Source: G963667915 sp965197385
GTDB lineage: Bacteria; Acidobacteriota; Vicinamibacteria; Vicinamibacterales; UBA823
Assembly: GCA_965197385.1 (NCBI GenBank)
Contig: CBDANA010000007.1
Coordinates: forward strand, 1 to 64,000
DNA length: 64,000 nucleotides
Direction: 5' to 3'
The notes under the pieces: model-generated
The model's input: the letters and a program-made list of their open reading frames with translations, nothing else
What the model was told of the DNA's origin: nothing
Database searches by the model: none
Translations under genes and position numbers: made by a program
Part shown: positions 53,690 to 63,459 of the stretch, in pieces
Layout of the letters: the number at the start of each line of letters is the position of its first letter
How positions within the stretch are numbered: position 1 is the first letter of the stretch

Positions 53690-56311
53690 ATGAGAATCAA
53701 CCTGACCACGATGATGCTGCCGAGCGTCCGGCATCTGCGCGCCGGTCTAGCGTTTCTCGGCCTGGCGGTCTGTCTCGCGATCCTTGGCGCCTCGCCAGTA
53801 GCGGCTCAGCCCTCGCCCGAACGATTCTTCGGGTTCAAGCTGGGCACGCCCGGGCGGCTCGCCGACTGGCCAGAGCTCGTCGCCTACATCAGGACCGTTG
53901 CCGACGCCTCGGACCGCGTGGTCATCGCCGACGCCGGCGAGACGACGGACGGCAACCGACTCGTGGCCGCCTTCGTCAGCGCACCAGGCAACCTCTCTCG
54001 GCTCGACCAGATTCAGGCCGCCAACCAGCGGCTCGCCGATCCGCGGACCCTGGACGCGAACGAAGCGGATGCGCTGGCCGCGTCGCATCCGACCATCGTC
54101 GCCATCGGATGCAGCATTCACTCCACGGAGATCGGCGCCAGCCAGGCGGCCGCCGAGCTGCTGTACGACCTGGCGACGGGCGACGACCCGGCGACGCTCG
54201 GCATGCTGGAGCACGTCGTCCTCATCCTGTTCCCGTCGCTCAACCCCGATGGCCACCAACTCGTCGTGCAGTGGCATGACGAGAATCGCGGCACCGCCTT
54301 CGAAGCCGCGCCAATGCCGTGGCTGTACCACCGCTACGTCGGACACGACATCAATCGCGACGCGTTCATGCTCAACATGGCGGAGAGTCGGTCCCTCGCC
54401 AGTTTCTTCTACCAGCGCTGGCATCCGCACGTCTTCCTGACGATGCACCAGATGGGCACGACCGGCCCGCGCTTCTTCGTCCCGCCGAACTACGCGCCGA
54501 TCGACCCGAACTACGACCCGCTCATCTGGCGTGAAGCGGGTCTGCTGGGTCAGGCGATGGCGTTGGCACTGGAGCGAGAGAGGCGCGCCGGCGTCATTTC
54601 CAACGCGATGTACGACTACTACTGGCCCGGCTACGAAGATTCGGCGCCGCTCGGACACAACACGGTCTGCTTGCTGACCGAGGCAGCGAGCGCGCGGCTC
54701 TCCTATCCCATCACGGTGTCGCCCGCAGAGCTCACCGGCACGCCGCGCGGTCTGCCCCGCTACGGACCGCAGACGAATTTCCCCAATCCGTGGCCCGGCG
54801 GCGTCTGGACGCTGCGCGATATCATCCAGTACGACCTCGACGCCGCCCGCGGTCTGCTGACCGCGGCGGCCCGGTACCGCCAAGAACTCGTCGAGAACTT
54901 CTACACTATGGGTCGCCGGGCGGTGGATCGCGGTCGAGCCGGTAGACCGTTCGCGTTCGTGCTGCCACGGCGCCAGTTCGACCCCGCGTCGGCCCAGCAG
55001 CTCACGAACGTCCTGATCGATGGTGGCGTCGAAGTGCAGCGGGTGCGCACGGCGTTCGTCGCGGGCGGCGTCGAGTACGCGGCCGGCACCGATCTGGTAC
55101 TCATGGCGCAACCGTTCCGCGCCTACGCAAAGACGCTGCTCGAGCGTCAGGTCTATCCAATCCGCCGGCTGGCGCCCGGCGCACCGCCGGAGCGGCCGTA
55201 CGACGTCACCGGCTGGACGCTCCCGTTGCAGATGGGTGTAGCGGTCGACACGATCGATGCGCCATTCGACCCGCCCGAGCTCGTGCAGCTAATGCGAGCC
55301 GAGCTGACTGCCGGGACGCTGCGTGACCTCGACGGCGCCGAGCGTTTCGTCATCGAGGGGAGCAGCAACCGCGGCGCCCTCGCCGTCAACCGGCTGCGTG
55401 CCGCCGGGTTCTCGCCATCCTGGCCGCTTGCCAGCGACACCAGCGACGGACCTACCGTGGTGGCCGGCTCGATCGTCGTGCCGGCGACCGCAGAAGTACG
55501 ACCGGTCGTCGAGCGGCTGGCGAGCGACTTGGGCCTCGACGTGCGCGGAGAGACCGACCCGCTCCGCGTGCCGTCGCTCGCGGTCGGCGGCGGACGGATC
55601 GGGCTCTACCAGCCGTGGGTCAGCAACATCGACGAGGGCTGGACCCGCTGGCTACTTGAGCAGTACGAGTTCCCGTACGAGTCGTTGCGCAACGCCGACG
55701 TGCAGGCGGGCGAATTGCGGAAGCGCGTCGACGTCATCGTGCTGCCCGACGGACGGCCAAGCGATTTCATGGACGGCCACGCGGCCGGCCGCGTCCCGCC
55801 CCGCTTCGCCGGCGGTCTGGGTAAAACTGGTGTCGCGGCGCTTCGGGCATTCGTCGAGCGCGGAGGCACGCTGGTGGCACTCAACTCGTCCAGCGATTTC
55901 GCCATCGCCGCGCTGGATCTGCCGGTGACCAACGTCCTGGACGGACTGTCGGCCGAACAGTTCTATTGCCCTGGATCACTCCTCGCGCTGGACGTGGACA
56001 CTACCCACCCGCTCGCCTTCGGCATGCCGGCCCGAACCGCCGCGTTCTTCGCGTCGGGCGCCGCGTTCCATGTCCCAGCGGAGGCGGCCGGCGCCGGCGT
56101 TCGCGTGCCGGCCCGCTATGGCGAGGGAGACCCGCTGCTCAGTGGCTGGCTCGAAGGGGGCGAGCGCCTGGCGGGCGAAGCCGCCATCGTCGACATCCCG
56201 GTGGACAAGGGGCGCGTGGTCCTCATTGGCTTCCGCGCGCAGCACCGCGGCCAGTCGCACGCCACGTTTCGTCTGTTGTTCAACGCGCTGCTCACCACGG
56301 CAGTTGATTAA
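53690..56311 (+). CDS. Secreted M14-family zinc carboxypeptidase
   Basis: 873 residues: N-terminal signal peptide ending near VAAQ, then the metallocarboxypeptidase domain. Zinc motif CSIHSTEIGASQAAAEL (HxxE), third ligand region in FLTMHQMGTTGPRFF, and FPSLNPDGHQL. The C-terminal about 350 residues form a beta-rich domain of unknown role (VAVDTIDAPFDP; ALNSSSDFAIAALDLPV). Large M14-like enzymes of this type are common in Acidobacteriota and degrade external peptides. The catalytic Glu was not located with certainty. Confidence 0.9.
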   Translation: MRINLTTMMLPSVRHLRAGLAFLGLAVCLAILGASPVAAQPSPERFFGFKLGTPGRLADWPELVAYIRTVADASDRVVIADAGETTDGNRLVAAFVSAPGNLSRLDQIQAANQRLADPRTLDANEADALAASHPTIVAIGCSIHSTEIGASQAAAELLYDLATGDDPATLGMLEHVVLILFPSLNPDGHQLVVQWHDENRGTAFEAAPMPWLYHRYVGHDINRDAFMLNMAESRSLASFFYQRWHPHVFLTMHQMGTTGPRFFVPPNYAPIDPNYDPLIWREAGLLGQAMALALERERRAGVISNAMYDYYWPGYEDSAPLGHNTVCLLTEAASARLSYPITVSPAELTGTPRGLPRYGPQTNFPNPWPGGVWTLRDIIQYDLDAARGLLTAAARYRQELVENFYTMGRRAVDRGRAGRPFAFVLPRRQFDPASAQQLTNVLIDGGVEVQRVRTAFVAGGVEYAAGTDLVLMAQPFRAYAKTLLERQVYPIRRLAPGAPPERPYDVTGWTLPLQMGVAVDTIDAPFDPPELVQLMRAELTAGTLRDLDGAERFVIEGSSNRGALAVNRLRAAGFSPSWPLASDTSDGPTVVAGSIVVPATAEVRPVVERLASDLGLDVRGETDPLRVPSLAVGGGRIGLYQPWVSNIDEGWTRWLLEQYEFPYESLRNADVQAGELRKRVDVIVLPDGRPSDFMDGHAAGRVPPRFAGGLGKTGVAALRAFVERGGTLVALNSSSDFAIAALDLPVTNVLDGLSAEQFYCPGSLLALDVDTTHPLAFGMPARTAAFFASGAAFHVPAEAAGAGVRVPARYGEGDPLLSGWLEGGERLAGEAAIVDIPVDKGRVVLIGFRAQHRGQSHATFRLLFNALLTTAVD

Positions 56312-56530
56312 CGGTTCGGTAGTGTCGCAGTCTTCGGAGTGAGACACTACCGACGGGTCGTCCGGGCCGCCGCCACCGTCGTGTATGCTACCAGCTTGTG
56401 GTGCGCTTGGCGTTTTCTTGGAATCTAGGGTTTCGCGCCTAACTACGGCTTCGCGATCGATCTCCGAAAATGCATCGGGTGCCACGCCTGCACCGTCGCG
56501 TGCAAAGCGGAGCACGATATTCCTATCGGC

Positions 56531-57967
56531 GTGAACCGCTGCTGGGTCAAGACGGTCGAGAAGGGACAGTTCCCGGACACCTCACGGTTCTTCTTCCCCG
56601 TCCTGTGCAACCAGTGCGACGAGGCGCCGTGCGTGAGCATCTGCCCGACGAACGCGCTCTACAAGCGGCGCGACGGCATCGTCGATCTCGATGGTGACGC
56701 CTGCATTGGCTGCCGCGCCTGCCTGGTGGCCTGCCCGTACGATCAACTCTTCATCGATCCCGGGACCCACGCGGCGGAAAAGTGTAACTTCTGCGCGAAC
56801 CGCGTCGAAAACGAGCTCCTGCCAGCCTGCGTGAGCGTCTGCCCGACCGAATGTCGGGTGTTCGGTGACCTCGACGATCCCAGTGATCCGATCAACGCGC
56901 TCATCCAGCAAGCCCCTACCTCGGTCCGCAAACCGGAGAAGGGCACGCGGCCCAAGGTCTTCTATATCGCGGCGGACGAGAGCGTGCTGCACCCCGAAGC
57001 GGCGACGCACCCGCTGACCTTCAAGGAAGGCCAGGTCACGCTGCGGCCGCTGGGAGCGCCACCGGAGGATCCCTCGACACCCGGTGCGGCGCGCGTCGAT
57101 TACGACGTGCCGCACCAGCAAGCCTGGGGGCTGGACATGGCCCTGTACCTGCTGACGAAGGGGATCGCCACCGGCGCCCTGTTCCTGGCAGCGCTGCTCT
57201 GGGGTCTCGGACACACTGACGGCGTGGCCACCGTGCTGGCACCAGCAGTCGCGTTGCTCTTCGTGACGATCACGGCCGGCATTCTCATCGTCGATCTGGA
57301 GCGCCCGGAGCGTTTCTACTACATCCTCATCAAGCCCAACTGGCGATCCTGGATGGTGTGGGGCGCCTACTTTCTGACGGCCCACGGCGCACTCGCCACG
57401 CTCTGGCTCATCCTCGGCCTGGCGGGCTGGACGGCGGCGCTCGATTGGTTGGTCGTGCCGACGCTCGTCATCTCACTCCTGGCCACCGGCTACACCGCCT
57501 TCCTCTTCGCGCAAGGTTTAGCGCGCGACCTGTGGCAGGGACCGCACTCGGTCATCGACCTGGCGGCGCAGGCCGCCGTCGAGGCGTCGGCTGCGTTACT
57601 CCTGGGGGCGACACTGCTGCCGATCGACGCGTCGGCCGCGACGGTGCGTTTCCTGGGCGGGACGCTGGCGGGCGCACTCGCCGTGCATCTCGTCTTGCTG
57701 CTGGTCGAGCAGGTCCTCATGCCCAGCCCCACCCGGCATCACGAGCTCGCGGTGCGCGCCATCTGCCGAGGGCCCTACGCGCCGATCTTCTGGGGCGGCG
57801 CCATCGGTAGCACGGTGGTGCCGCTGGCCCTGCTGGCAAGCCTTGGGGCGTGGAGCTCGCCACTGGGCGCTGCCGGCCTGGTGGTCGCGTCGGTCGTCGC
57901 CCTCGGCGGGGGCTTCGCATGGGAGTATGTCTGTGTGGACGCCGGGCAGTGTGTTCCCAACAGCTGA
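56531..57967 (+). CDS. Fused Fe-S (PsrB-like) and NrfD-type membrane subunit
   Basis: 478 residues from the GTG at 56531. In-frame coding continues upstream to 56426 as YGFAIDLRKCIGCHACTVAC, the first 4Fe-4S Cys motif, but no start codon lies between there and a TAG. Further Cys clusters are visible: CNQCDEAPCVSICP, CIGCRACLVACPYD and CNFCANRVENELLPACVSVCP, so four clusters in all. From about residue 200 the protein has eight to nine transmembrane helices of the NrfD/PsrC family. Normally PsrB and PsrC are separate proteins. It would pass electrons between quinol and the molybdoenzyme encoded next. Confidence 0.85.
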   Translation: MNRCWVKTVEKGQFPDTSRFFFPVLCNQCDEAPCVSICPTNALYKRRDGIVDLDGDACIGCRACLVACPYDQLFIDPGTHAAEKCNFCANRVENELLPACVSVCPTECRVFGDLDDPSDPINALIQQAPTSVRKPEKGTRPKVFYIAADESVLHPEAATHPLTFKEGQVTLRPLGAPPEDPSTPGAARVDYDVPHQQAWGLDMALYLLTKGIATGALFLAALLWGLGHTDGVATVLAPAVALLFVTITAGILIVDLERPERFYYILIKPNWRSWMVWGAYFLTAHGALATLWLILGLAGWTAALDWLVVPTLVISLLATGYTAFLFAQGLARDLWQGPHSVIDLAAQAAVEASAALLLGATLLPIDASAATVRFLGGTLAGALAVHLVLLLVEQVLMPSPTRHHELAVRAICRGPYAPIFWGGAIGSTVVPLALLASLGAWSSPLGAAGLVVASVVALGGGFAWEYVCVDAGQCVPNS

Positions 57968-57971
57968 CACC

Positions 57972-60791
57972 ATGGCTGACACAATGACTGATAAATCGGG
58001 CCCACCCAAACGCTTCCGCTCGCATCCGCACCCCAGCACGTGGGACGACTACGTCGATTTCGAGTCGACGAGCTGGCCGCGAAAGGAGCGGCGGCACTAC
58101 TGGATCATCCCGAGCATCTGCTTCAACTGCGAGTCGGCCTGCGGCGTGCTCGCGTACGTCGACAAGGAGACGCTGGAGGTCCGCAAGATCGAGGGCAATC
58201 CGGTGCACCCCGGCAGTCGTGGACGCACGTGTGCGAAAGGGGTCGTGACCCCGGGGCAGCTCACCGATCCCGATCGGATTCTGCATCCGCTGAAGCGGAC
58301 GGGCGCGCGGGGCGAAGGCGGCTGGGTGCAGGTGTCGTGGGGTGACGCCTTGGACGACATCGCCGGCCGCCTTCGGCGGGCCATCGTCGAGGGACGGCGC
58401 GCCGAGATCATGTACCACGTCGGCAGGCCTAGCGAGGACGGCTACGCGAATCGTGTCGTCCAAGCCTGGGGACTCGACGGGCACAACAGCCATACGAACG
58501 TCTGCTCGTCGTCCGCCAGGCTCGGACACTTCCTGTGGTGCGGCGACGACCGTCCGTCACCCGATTACGCCAACGCTCGGACCATCCTGCTCCTCTCGTC
58601 GCACCTCGAATCGGGCCACTACTTCAATCCGCACGCGCAACGGATCATCGAGGGCCAAGCGGCGGGCGCCACCGTGATCGTGGTCGACCCACGCCTCTCG
58701 AACAGTTCGGCTAAGGCGGATCTGTGGCTGCCAGCCTATTCAGGCACCGAGGGCGCGCTGCTGCTCGCCATCGTCCGTCATCTGCTTGACACGGGACGGT
58801 TCGATCGCGAGTTCATGCGCCGCTGGGTGGACTGGCGAGGCTATCTGGAGGCTGACCGCCCTGACCTGGAGTGCACGTTCGACAACTTCATCGTCGCCTT
58901 GAAGGAGCTCTACGACGAGTTCACGCCGGAGTATGCCGAGGGTGAAACGGGGGTATCGACCGCGCGGATCATCGACGCGGCCGACGCCGTGGCGCGAGCC
59001 GGAAACCGGCTGGCCACGCACAGCTGGCGCGCGGCCGCGTCCGGTAATCTCTGGGGATGGCAGATCACGCGCTGCCTGTACCTCCTGCTCGCCATGACCG
59101 GGTCGATCGGCTCGGTGGGCGGCGTCAACCCGCACTCGGCGAACAAGTTTGTGCCGAACCACCCGAATCCGCCGCCGCCGCCGGATTACTGGAACGAGCT
59201 GCTCTTCCCCCACGAGTTTCCGCTGGCGTTTCACGAGCTCAGCTTCCTGCTGCCCCATTTCCCGAAAGAAGGACGCGGCAAGCTGGACGTGTACTTCACG
59301 CGGACCTACAACCCTGTGTGGACCAATCCGGACGGCTTCTCGTGGATGGAGGTGCTGCAGGGTCCGGAGCTGATCGGCTTACACGTGGCGCTGACCCCGA
59401 CCTGGAGCGAGACCGCCTGGTTTGCCGACTACATCCTGCCGATGGGGCTCGGCACCGAGCGCCACGACACGATGAGCCAGGAGACCCACGCGGCGCGCTG
59501 GCTCGGCTTCCGTCAGCCGGTCACCCGGGTCGCGCGCGAGCGACGAGGCGATCCGGTCGAGGCGACCCACGAGGCCAATCCTGGCGAGGTCTGGGAAGAA
59601 AGCGAGTTCTGGATCGCCCTCAGCTGGCGCATGGATCCGGACGGCGTCCTCGGCATCCGCCAGTACTTCGAGTCGCCCTACCGCGACGGTGAGCCGGTGA
59701 CGGTGGACGAGTACTACAGTTGGATGTTCGAGCATTCGGTGCCCGGCCTGCCGGAGGCGGCGGCGCGCGAGGGACTGACGCCGCTCGCATACATGCGGCG
59801 ATACGGCGTGTTCAAGATCGAGGATGAGGTCTATGCGCAGCACCAACGGCCGCTGGACGACTCGGCGCTGGTGGCCGGAGAGCGGGACGACTCGCACGAC
59901 CTCGTCATGAAGGACGGCCGGCCGATCGAGGTGATCATCGACGGGACTGCGCGGGCCGGATTCAAGACGCCGTCACGCCGGCTGGAGTTCCGGTCGCAGA
60001 CGCTCGCCGACTGGGGATGGCCCGAACATGCGGTGCCCCGCTACGTGCCGGGGCATGTGCACTGGCGCGACCTCGACCGAGCGGCCGGCGAGTTCGATCT
60101 CTTGCCCAACTTCCGGCTGCCGACGTTGGTCCATACCCGCTCGGCGGTGAAGTGGCTCTACGAGATCTCGCACAACAACCCACTGTGGATCTCGACACCG
60201 GACGCCCGCGTGTACGGCCTTGCCACCGGCGATCTCGTCAAGGTACGGACACAGATTGGATACTTCGTCACGCGCGCCTGGGTCACCGAGGGTATCCGCC
60301 CGGGTATCCTCGGCATGTCACACCATCTCGGGCGGTGGCGGCTGCACGAGGAATCTGGCGGCTCGCGCTCGTCGTCGTCGCTCGTCCGGATCGCACGGGA
60401 CGACGACGGGCGTTACGTAATGCGCCAGATCCATGGCGCGCAACCGTTTCAAAGTGACGATCCGGACAGCGAGCGGATCTGGTGGAGCGAGGTGGGTGTC
60501 CACCAGAACGTTACGTTCCCAGTGCAACCCGACCCGGTGAACGGCATGCACTGCTGGCATCAGCGCGTCCATCTCGAGAAGGCCGGCCCGGACGACCGGT
60601 ACGGCGACGTCATGGTCGACACCGACAAGGCGCACGAGGTGTACAAGGAATGGATGGCGAAGACCCGACCCGCGCCCGGCCCGGACGGCACGCGGCGCCC
60701 CGCCTGGTTCGACCGACCGCTTCGGCCGACGCCCGAGGCGTATCGGATCAACTCCCCCACGCTTTCGCCAACGTCGCCAGCGCGCCGATGA
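57972..60791 (+). CDS. Molybdopterin oxidoreductase catalytic subunit (PsrA/FdhG-like)
   Basis: 939 residues from the ATG at 57972, 4 bp after the Fe-S/NrfD gene. N-terminal 4Fe-4S motif CFNCESACGVL...RTCAKG; pterin region THNVCSSSARLGHFLWCGDD; VDPRLSNSSAKADLWL; TGSIGSVGGVNPHSANKF; C-terminal molydopterin-binding domain around GLATGDLVKVRTQIGYFV. No Tat signal is visible, so it may be cytoplasmic, or exported with a partner. Related complexes reduce or oxidise sulfur, arsenic or nitrogen compounds; the substrate is not decided by sequence. Its 3' end overlaps the convergent tauE-like gene by 44 bp. Confidence 0.9.
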   Translation: MADTMTDKSGPPKRFRSHPHPSTWDDYVDFESTSWPRKERRHYWIIPSICFNCESACGVLAYVDKETLEVRKIEGNPVHPGSRGRTCAKGVVTPGQLTDPDRILHPLKRTGARGEGGWVQVSWGDALDDIAGRLRRAIVEGRRAEIMYHVGRPSEDGYANRVVQAWGLDGHNSHTNVCSSSARLGHFLWCGDDRPSPDYANARTILLLSSHLESGHYFNPHAQRIIEGQAAGATVIVVDPRLSNSSAKADLWLPAYSGTEGALLLAIVRHLLDTGRFDREFMRRWVDWRGYLEADRPDLECTFDNFIVALKELYDEFTPEYAEGETGVSTARIIDAADAVARAGNRLATHSWRAAASGNLWGWQITRCLYLLLAMTGSIGSVGGVNPHSANKFVPNHPNPPPPPDYWNELLFPHEFPLAFHELSFLLPHFPKEGRGKLDVYFTRTYNPVWTNPDGFSWMEVLQGPELIGLHVALTPTWSETAWFADYILPMGLGTERHDTMSQETHAARWLGFRQPVTRVARERRGDPVEATHEANPGEVWEESEFWIALSWRMDPDGVLGIRQYFESPYRDGEPVTVDEYYSWMFEHSVPGLPEAAAREGLTPLAYMRRYGVFKIEDEVYAQHQRPLDDSALVAGERDDSHDLVMKDGRPIEVIIDGTARAGFKTPSRRLEFRSQTLADWGWPEHAVPRYVPGHVHWRDLDRAAGEFDLLPNFRLPTLVHTRSAVKWLYEISHNNPLWISTPDARVYGLATGDLVKVRTQIGYFVTRAWVTEGIRPGILGMSHHLGRWRLHEESGGSRSSSSLVRIARDDDGRYVMRQIHGAQPFQSDDPDSERIWWSEVGVHQNVTFPVQPDPVNGMHCWHQRVHLEKAGPDDRYGDVMVDTDKAHEVYKEWMAKTRPAPGPDGTRRPAWFDRPLRPTPEAYRINSPTLSPTSPARR

Positions 60792-61560
60792 AGATGAGGC
60801 CGCCGACGGCGAACTTGAGTTGACGCTCCGGCATGAGCATCGTCGACTTGGCGCCCAGGATAGCACCCGCCGCCGACCCGACGATCAGTAATCCGAGCAC
60901 GTTCCAGTCGATCCCGGCGTGCGCGAGGTGGGTGAGCCAGGCCGGCATTCCCATGATGATCGCGATGATGATGTTCGATCCCACGACCTCGCGTGTGTTC
61001 ATGCGAAAGAGGTAGAGCATCGAGAGGATCACGATGCTCCCGGCGCCGATCGAGGTCGCGCCGAGCAGGATGCCGATGAAGAACTGCAGGACGGCAATCA
61101 CGGCGACGCTGCGGAAGCCAATGTCGAAAGGGGAGAACGGCCTCTGACGTCGGCCCGGCGCACGGTCGAGCGCTTCCCAGACAATCAGGCCCGCGACAAG
61201 CATCAGCACGCCGCTCATGATGAACGGAAGCGCGCGCTCGGTGGCGCCGGCGGCAAGGTAGACCAGTCGCGACCCCAGAATGGCGCCGGGCACGCCCAGA
61301 CCGCCGTAGACCAAGGTGATCCGCCAGAGCACCGCCCCCTGCTTGATGTGCTGAACGGCGCTGACCGCCTTGGTGATGACGGCGTACACCAGCGAGACCG
61401 CGACGGCAGACTGATAGCTAAACCCCAGGACCGCATACAGCGCTGGCGCGATCAGTGCGCCGCCACCGACTCCGGTCAGACCGATGAGGAAGCCGAGGAC
61501 GAATCCAACGGCTATGGTGATCAGCAAGCGGCCCTTCTCACGCCGGCACACCTCCGGCAT
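60748..61560 (-). CDS. TauE/SafE-family anion exporter
   Basis: About 270 residues with eight hydrophobic helices and the paired family motifs FVLGFLIGLTGVGGGALIAP and FFIGILLGATSIGAGSIVI. Family members carry sulfite, sulfoacetate or other organosulfonates. The position next to a sulfur-type molybdoenzyme makes a sulfite or sulfur-compound link plausible. The start is taken at 61560, overlapping panE by 23 bp; a downstream start is possible. The 3' end overlaps the convergent molybdoenzyme gene. Confidence 0.88.
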   Translation of the reverse strand: MPEVCRREKGRLLITIAVGFVLGFLIGLTGVGGGALIAPALYAVLGFSYQSAVAVSLVYAVITKAVSAVQHIKQGAVLWRITLVYGGLGVPGAILGSRLVYLAAGATERALPFIMSGVLMLVAGLIVWEALDRAPGRRQRPFSPFDIGFRSVAVIAVLQFFIGILLGATSIGAGSIVILSMLYLFRMNTREVVGSNIIIAIIMGMPAWLTHLAHAGIDWNVLGLLIVGSAAGAILGAKSTMLMPERQLKFAVGGLIFIGALATLAKAWGS

Positions 61561-62485
61561 GCGGCGTGAGCACGGCGTAGAGTGCGGCGATGATCGGCGT
61601 CGGTACACCGACCGCCTGACCGCGGCGGACGACTGTGCCCTGCAGCGCCTCCACCTCGATCCGCTTACCTTGTGAGAGATCGATCAGCATCGAGGAACGG
61701 GTCGCGGCAGGCAGGGAATCCATGTACTCGCGGATCTCTCGCGTCACCGTTTCGCTGACGGCCACACCCTCGGCGCGAGCGACCGCCTCGACCTCGTCCA
61801 CCGCCGCCATGAAGCAATCCCGCGTCGCCGGATCGCGCCAGAGCCCGCCGATCGGCAGGCGGGCCGCCCCGGTGAACGCGGCGAACGGGCACAGGTAGAT
61901 CAGCTTTTCCCACAGGCGAACCCGCGCGTCGGCTACCGTCTCGATCTCGATATCGGCGGACTCCAGCACACGCCCAAGCGTCACCACGCGAGCAGAGACG
62001 CGCTCTCGATTCCCGAATACCTCGCCGAAGACGATCTTGCAATGCGTGCCGGTCTGCTCGATGAGGCCGGGTTTCGACACGCCGGTGGCGATGTAGGTCG
62101 CACCGCCGAGCACCGCCCGCTCGCCGACGACCGCCGCGACGTCGTCGGCACTGTCGACACCGTTCTGCAATGTCAAGACAAGCGTCTGTTCGCCGACGAG
62201 CGGCAGCAGCATCGGCAAGGCCGACACGTTGTCGTACGCCTTCACGGCGAAGAAGACGACGTCGACCCGGCCCACCGACGCGGGGTCATCGGTCGCTTCG
62301 GCGGCGACCGTGAAGTCGCCCAGCGGACTCCGAATCTCGAGCCCACACTTGCGCATCCCCGCTAAGTGCGCACCGCGCGCGAGGAACGAGACGCGGCAAC
62401 CTGCCCTGGCCAGCTTCGCGCCGTAGTAGCCGCCGACGGCGCCGGATCCAAGGATGGCGAAGTGTGATGCGGTGGTGGCGTTCAT
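61538..62485 (-). CDS. panE: 2-dehydropantoate 2-reductase
   Basis: 315 residues. NADPH motif FAILGSGAVGGYYGAKLARAG, LQNGVDSADDV, catalytic Lys region ARVRLWEKLIYLCPFAAFTG and C-terminal RSSMLIDLSQGKRIEVEALQG. It makes pantoate for CoA synthesis. It is the first gene of a two-gene overlap with the tauE-like gene, a pairing without obvious metabolic logic. Confidence 0.92.
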   Translation of the reverse strand: MNATTASHFAILGSGAVGGYYGAKLARAGCRVSFLARGAHLAGMRKCGLEIRSPLGDFTVAAEATDDPASVGRVDVVFFAVKAYDNVSALPMLLPLVGEQTLVLTLQNGVDSADDVAAVVGERAVLGGATYIATGVSKPGLIEQTGTHCKIVFGEVFGNRERVSARVVTLGRVLESADIEIETVADARVRLWEKLIYLCPFAAFTGAARLPIGGLWRDPATRDCFMAAVDEVEAVARAEGVAVSETVTREIREYMDSLPAATRSSMLIDLSQGKRIEVEALQGTVVRRGQAVGVPTPIIAALYAVLTPHAGGVPA

Positions 62486-62599
62486 GGTCAGCGAGCGATC
62501 TTACCGCGGGCACTCGTATTACGAGGAGGGTTTCCCGCCCCGCCGCAGGAACGGAGTAGAATGCCGGCGCCGACCCACCGTCCCTGGAAAGATCGAGCG

Positions 62600-63274
62600 A
62601 TGACGCAGACGACCCAGACCTTCATTCCACTGAGTCAGTACCGCGAACTGCCCGAGGCCGACATGCGCCGTCGCGCTCAGGACTTCTACGAGGAGGTGAA
62701 GCGGCGCCGGACCGTACGCGACTTCTCCGACCGGCCGATTCCACGCGAGGTCGTCGAGCCGTGCCTGCGCGCCGCCGGCACTGCGCCGAGCGGTGCGAAT
62801 CTGCAGCCCTGGCACTTCGTCGTGGTGTCAGATCCGGTCGCAAAATCGAAGATTCGAGAGGGCGCCGAGGAGGAGGAGCGCGCATTCTACGGCGGCCGTG
62901 CGCCGCAGGAATGGCTCGACGCGCTGGCCCCGCTGGGCACGAACGACCAGAAGCCGTTCCTGGAAACGGCGCCGATCCTGATCGCGATCTTCGGCGAGAC
63001 CTTTGGCCTGCTGCCGGACGGTCGCAAGGTGAAGCACTACTACGTGCAGGAGTCGGTCGGCATCGCGGCCGGCATGCTCATCACGGCGCTGCACCACGCC
63101 GGCCTGGTCTCGCTGACCCACACGCCGAGCCCGATGGGGTTTCTGAACGAGATCCTCGGCCGCCCGTCGCACGAGCGGCCGTTCCTGCTGCTGGTCGTAG
63201 GTTACCCGGCCGATGGCGCCACCGTGCCGGCGATCACGAAGAAGCCGCTCGAGGAATTCGTGAGCTTCGTGTGA
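62600..63274 (+). CDS. Nitroreductase-family FMN oxidoreductase
   Basis: 224 residues from the ATG at 62600. RRTVRDFSDRPIPREVVEPCL (FMN phosphate), AAGTAPSGANLQPWHFVVV, YYVQESVGIAAGMLITALHHAGL and HTPSPMGFLNEILGRPSHER. The PSPM/ILGRP segment resembles the iodotyrosine deiodinase/BluB-like group rather than classical NfsB. Flavin-dependent reductase; substrate unknown. Confidence 0.9.
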   Translation: MTQTTQTFIPLSQYRELPEADMRRRAQDFYEEVKRRRTVRDFSDRPIPREVVEPCLRAAGTAPSGANLQPWHFVVVSDPVAKSKIREGAEEEERAFYGGRAPQEWLDALAPLGTNDQKPFLETAPILIAIFGETFGLLPDGRKVKHYYVQESVGIAAGMLITALHHAGLVSLTHTPSPMGFLNEILGRPSHERPFLLLVVGYPADGATVPAITKKPLEEFVSFV

Positions 63275-63276
63275 GT

Positions 63277-63459
63277 GCTTAGCGCGACGAGCAGCGACGC
63301 CAGCCCGGCGACGGCAAACGCCACGACCGCCCAGGCGCCGATCTGCTCGGTTACCAGCGACGGCAGCAGGAAAATCCCGCTGCCGATCACCTGGTTGACG
63401 CCGATCGCCACCAGGTCCCATCTGCCGAGCGCGCGTCGGAGCGTGGCTGGAGCCGTCAT
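63277..63459 (-). pseudogene. N-terminal fragment of an APC-family amino-acid permease
   Basis: Only the first about 60 codons: LRRALGRWDLVAIGVNQVIGSGIFLLPS (helix I with the GxG substrate motif) and helix II (WAVVAFAVAGLASLLVALS). The rest is gone: at about 63277 the sequence becomes the end of the opposite-strand nitroreductase gene. The ATG overlaps the dpaL stop by 4 bp, so it was the second gene of that operon. Not functional. Confidence 0.8.
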
